In this document: piece by piece, positions 61,125-64,000 of the stretch | How positions within the stretch are numbered: the first letter of the stretch is position 1 | How the letters are laid out: every line of letters starts with the position of its first letter | From: Fundidesulfovibrio agrisoli | GTDB lineage: Bacteria > Desulfobacterota > Desulfovibrionia > Desulfovibrionales > Desulfovibrionaceae | NCBI RefSeq assembly: GCF_022808715.1 | Contig: NZ_JAKZKX010000004.1 | Coordinates: 124,001 to 188,000 of the forward strand | DNA: 64,000 nucleotides | Direction of reading: 5' to 3' | Position numbers and translations under genes: made by a program | Notes under the pieces: generated by a model | The model's input: only the letters and a program-made list of their open reading frames with translations | Databases searched by the model: none | What the model was told of the DNA's origin: nothing

Positions 61125-61703
61125 GTGACCACAACTCCCGAATCATACGTCTGCGCCCAGTGCGCCGGGCTCGGCCCGACCTGCTGCAGGCTCGAACCCG
61201 GCCAGGAGGAGCTCTGCTTCCCCGTGTCGGAGCTCGAGCGCCAGCGCATCGTGGACGCCGCCCCCACCCTGGGGGGGCTCACCGGCGCCCCCAACACGGG
61301 GCCGTTTCTGGCGCACATGATGCGGCTCTTCCCCAGGGACAGGGCGCACATGGCCTCCCTGTTCCCTTCGCACGGGTCGCACCTGCGCCTGGCCACCAGG
61401 CCTGACGGCAGCTGCTCCTTCCTGGCGGCGGAGGGCTGCATCCTGCCCCGGGAGGTGCGTCCTTATTATTGCCGTCTGTTCCCGTTTTGGGTATCGGCAG
61501 GGGCCGTCGCCGCCTTTGACGCATCCGGGTGCCTGGCCTGCAAGCGCAGCAAGGGCGTGCGCGAGCTTCTGGCCCAGTTGGGCGTGAGCCATGCCGTGGT
61601 CCTCGACTTGCATGGGCGCATGCGTCTGGCCTGGGGAATGACCCCCTTCGAAGACGGCGAACTGCCCGCAAGGCTGAAGGATAGAGTGGGGAAAAATGCG
61701 TAA
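61125..61703 (+). CDS. Cysteine-cluster protein (YkgJ/UPF0153-like)
   Basis: A 192-residue protein starting at GTG 61125; the upstream in-frame stretch has no good ribosome site. Near the N-terminus is CAQCAGLGPTCC (CxxC...CC), with more Cys in EELCFPV, SCSFLAAEGCIL, YYCRLFPF and SGCLACKRS. This is the same broad metal-binding family as the gene at 10360-10941, with a different N-terminal spacing. Function unknown. It overlaps the PBP1A gene start by eight bases, so both should be co-translated. Confidence 0.75.
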   Translation: MTTTPESYVCAQCAGLGPTCCRLEPGQEELCFPVSELERQRIVDAAPTLGGLTGAPNTGPFLAHMMRLFPRDRAHMASLFPSHGSHLRLATRPDGSCSFLAAEGCILPREVRPYYCRLFPFWVSAGAVAAFDASGCLACKRSKGVRELLAQLGVSHAVVLDLHGRMRLAWGMTPFEDGELPARLKDRVGKNA

Positions 61704-63999
61704 AGCACTGTTGATATTTGCGATTCTTATCGTTCTGGGCATCCTGGGCGCCGGCCTGGGGCTGGTGGGCGTCTACTTCTGGGCCGCCAGCGACCTGCCG
61801 GGATTTAAGAACCTCACGGAATACAAGCCTCCGGTGGTTTCCACCGTCTACACCCACGACGGCAAGGTGCTGGGCAACCTCTTCGCGGAGAAGCGGTTCC
61901 TCTCCTCCCTGTCGGAGATGCCCCCATTCCTACCCAAGGCCTTCCTGGCCGCCGAGGACTCCTCCTTCTATCAGCACGAAGGCGTGGACCCGCTGGCCAT
62001 CTTCCGGGCCTTCATCAAGAACGTGCAGCACGGCGGCATGCGCCAGGGCGGCTCCACCATCACGCAGCAGCTGGTCAAGCGGCTGCTGCTCTCCCCTGAG
62101 AAGAGCCTCAAACGCAAGATCAAGGAAGCCATCCTGGCCTACCGCCTGGAGCGGTACCTCACCAAGGACGAGATCCTCACCATCTACCTCAACCAGATCT
62201 ACCTGGGCTCCCGCGCCTACGGCGTGGAGGCCGCGGCCCGCACCTACTTCGGCGTGCACGTGGGCCAGCTGACCATCGCCCAGGCCGCCATTCTGGCGGG
62301 CCTGCCCCAGGCCCCCAGCCGCTACAGCCCCCTGCGCGACTTCGAGGCCGCCAAGGCCCGCCAGCGCTACGTGCTGGGCCGCATGCTGGAGAACAACTGG
62401 ATCACCCAGCAGGAGCACGACGCCGCCCTCAAGGAGCAGCTCGTGTTCAAGAGCATGGACGACCAGCCCTCCTGGGGCGTGGGCGCCTACTACCTTGAAG
62501 AGGTGCGCCGCTGGCTCCTGGACAAGTACGGCGAGGACATGGTCTACACCGGCGGCCTCAAGGTGGTCACCGGCTGCGACCTGGTGCATCAGGAGGCGGC
62601 GGAGAAGGCCCTGCGCAAAGCCCTGGTGGATTCCTCCAAGCGCCGGGGCTGGAAGGGCACCCTGGACACCCTCACTCCGGACAAGTGGGCCGAGTTCCTG
62701 GCCCAGGACGTGAACCCTGAGCTGCTCAAGACCGGGCATTGGATCAAGGCGCTGGTCACCGAGGCCTCGGCCAAGGGGCTCACTGTCAAATACGGCAAGA
62801 GCGTCGGCTTCATCGACGCCAAGTTCCTGGGCTGGACCAGGGGCAAGGGCCCCAAGGCGGGCGAGGTGGTCTTCGTCTCGCTGGCCCCGCCCGACCCCAA
62901 GGCCAAGGCACCCAACCCCAAGGCTCCCAAGGCCGGGGAGGACCTCATCCTCCAGCAGGAGCCGGACGTGCAGGGGGCCTTCGTCTCCCTCGACCCCCGC
63001 GACGGCGTGGTGCTGGCCTGCGTGGGCGGCTTCTCCTTCGAGAAGAGCCAGTTCAACCGCGCCACCCAGGCCCTGCGCCAGTGCGGCTCGGCCTTCAAGC
63101 CCATCGTCTATTCGGCGGCCATCGACGAGGGCATGACCCCGGCCACCGTGGTCATGGACAGCCCCTTCGTCTACGAGGACCCGGTCACCCACAAGATCTG
63201 GAAACCCGAGAACTACGAGGGCGGTTTCCAGGGCCCCATGACCCTGCGCGCGGCCCTGGCGAAATCACGAAATCTCGTGACCATCCGGGTGGCCCAGCAG
63301 ATCGGCATCCAGAAGGTCATCAAGCGCGCCAAGGACATGGGCATCGACACCGAGCTGCCGCCCTACCTGCCCATCAGCCTGGGCGCGGCCTCCGTGCATC
63401 TGATAAACCTTTGCCAGGCCTACACCTCCTTCCCCAACGGCGGGCAGCAGGTGAAGCCGCGCTTCGTGATGAGCGTCCAGGGGCCCGACGGGCAGGACCT
63501 GTACCACTCCGAGCCGGAGTACCACGAGGCCATGTCGCCCCAGACGGCCTTCATCATGACCTCCATGCTGCGCGAAGTGGTGCGCGCGGGCACGGCCGGC
63601 AAGGCCATGGCCATCGGCAAGCCCATCGCGGGCAAGACCGGCACCACCAACGACGAGCAGGACGTCTGGTTCATCGGCTTCACCCCGTACCTGCTCTCCG
63701 GCGTGTACCTCGGGTTCGACCAGCCCCAGTCCATGGGCAAGGGCGAGGCGGGCGGCACGGCGGCCCTGCCGGCCTTCGTGGAATACCGCATGGCCGTGGA
63801 GCCCTATTACCCAACGGTGGACTTCGTCGCGCCCCCGGGCATCGTCTGGGCCAGCGTGGACGGCGTCTCCATGCCGTTCAAGGAAGGTCAGGACAAGTCG
63901 GCCTTCGCCGGCATCATCGGCGGGGAGGGCAACGTGAACTTCTCAGACCCCAACGCGCCGCTGGCCACGGGCGAGCAGCTTCTCAAACAGATGTACTAG
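61696..63999 (+). CDS. Bifunctional penicillin-binding protein 1A
   Basis: A 767-residue class A PBP, complete just at the window end. After one N-terminal membrane segment (residues 5-29) come GT51 motifs (EDSSFYQHEGVDP, GGSTITQQLVKRLLL, LNQIYLGSRAYG) and then the transpeptidase motifs SxxK (CGSAFKPIVYS), SxN (AKSRNLVTI) and KTG (AGKTGTTNDE). It polymerises and cross-links peptidoglycan in the periplasm. GGGGAAAA lies before the ATG, which overlaps the Cys-cluster gene. Confidence 0.95.
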   Translation: MRKALLIFAILIVLGILGAGLGLVGVYFWAASDLPGFKNLTEYKPPVVSTVYTHDGKVLGNLFAEKRFLSSLSEMPPFLPKAFLAAEDSSFYQHEGVDPLAIFRAFIKNVQHGGMRQGGSTITQQLVKRLLLSPEKSLKRKIKEAILAYRLERYLTKDEILTIYLNQIYLGSRAYGVEAAARTYFGVHVGQLTIAQAAILAGLPQAPSRYSPLRDFEAAKARQRYVLGRMLENNWITQQEHDAALKEQLVFKSMDDQPSWGVGAYYLEEVRRWLLDKYGEDMVYTGGLKVVTGCDLVHQEAAEKALRKALVDSSKRRGWKGTLDTLTPDKWAEFLAQDVNPELLKTGHWIKALVTEASAKGLTVKYGKSVGFIDAKFLGWTRGKGPKAGEVVFVSLAPPDPKAKAPNPKAPKAGEDLILQQEPDVQGAFVSLDPRDGVVLACVGGFSFEKSQFNRATQALRQCGSAFKPIVYSAAIDEGMTPATVVMDSPFVYEDPVTHKIWKPENYEGGFQGPMTLRAALAKSRNLVTIRVAQQIGIQKVIKRAKDMGIDTELPPYLPISLGAASVHLINLCQAYTSFPNGGQQVKPRFVMSVQGPDGQDLYHSEPEYHEAMSPQTAFIMTSMLREVVRAGTAGKAMAIGKPIAGKTGTTNDEQDVWFIGFTPYLLSGVYLGFDQPQSMGKGEAGGTAALPAFVEYRMAVEPYYPTVDFVAPPGIVWASVDGVSMPFKEGQDKSAFAGIIGGEGNVNFSDPNAPLATGEQLLKQMY

Positions 64000-64000
64000 C

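Overview
The window is high-GC, gene-dense bacterial DNA, most likely from a sulfate-reducing deltaproteobacterium of the Desulfovibrio group. The main evidence is a periplasmic, Tat-exported, selenocysteine-containing formate dehydrogenase (FdhAB) whose Sec falls at residue 192. Supporting evidence includes a cobalamin riboswitch in front of cobT, two ammonium transporter/PII pairs, several c-di-GMP proteins and the lineage-typical arrangement of envelope genes. I see no rRNA, tRNA, CRISPR array, insertion sequence or phage genes. The window looks like ordinary chromosome with several poorly characterised operons.

Layout. 1-5.2 kb (minus): fdhA (split by an in-frame TGA read as Sec), fdhB, a strong hairpin cluster, then two overlapping exported thiol-redox proteins (a thioredoxin-fold protein and a peroxiredoxin cut by the window edge). 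5.5-8.8 kb (minus): membrane GGDEF cyclase, PilZ/YcgR-like effector, alanine dehydrogenase. 9.2-11.7 kb (minus): D,D-carboxypeptidase, a Cys-cluster protein, and a shikimate-kinase-like P-loop kinase. 11.7-16.6 kb (minus): complete branched-chain amino-acid-type ABC operon livKHMGF with a strong hairpin between livK and livH. 16.9-20.2 kb (plus): gmhA, FmdB-type zinc ribbon, hemC, large membrane protein. 20.3-23.3 kb (minus): small ORF, cobT behind a B12 riboswitch, and a phosphofructokinase with an altered metal-site residue. 23.4-29.4 kb (mostly plus): glycan genes (two glycosyltransferases, Wzy/WaaL-like protein, Tat polysaccharide deacetylase), followed by a free-standing non-coding RNA candidate resembling 6S RNA.

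29.9-40 kb: phospholipase-D-like lipoprotein; a Lys/Ala/Thr-rich exported protein behind a sigma-54-type promoter with upstream direct repeats; a 50-residue basic ORF; a CBS-ACT protein heading a translationally coupled operon ending in a DUF1786-type ASKHA protein; an N-terminal-Cys Ntn hydrolase; ppnP; a YPDG-repeat protein; and a sigma-54 activator with a degenerate receiver. 40-43.4 kb (minus): HDOD and GGDEF-degenerate-EAL proteins, overlapping. 43.5-49.7 kb (plus): a tightly coupled six-gene glycan cassette (two MurG-like and two GT4 glycosyltransferases, a histidine phosphatase, a NodB-like deacetylase), in my view the best candidate for an undescribed pathway. 49.9-53.2 kb: YdcZ-like transporter, FkbM methyltransferase, a Fur-box-controlled Cys/TPR protein and a hybrid sensor kinase.

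53.3-60.1 kb is a nitrogen-control island: glnB-amtB (minus) diverges from amtB-glnK-glnD (plus), so both PII proteins and their modifying enzyme are encoded together. 60.3-64 kb: an IscU-like scaffold protein, a second Cys-cluster protein and a complete penicillin-binding protein 1A ending at the window edge. Functions are inferred from sequence motifs and family knowledge recalled without searches; starts were chosen mainly by Shine-Dalgarno spacing and signal-peptide position.
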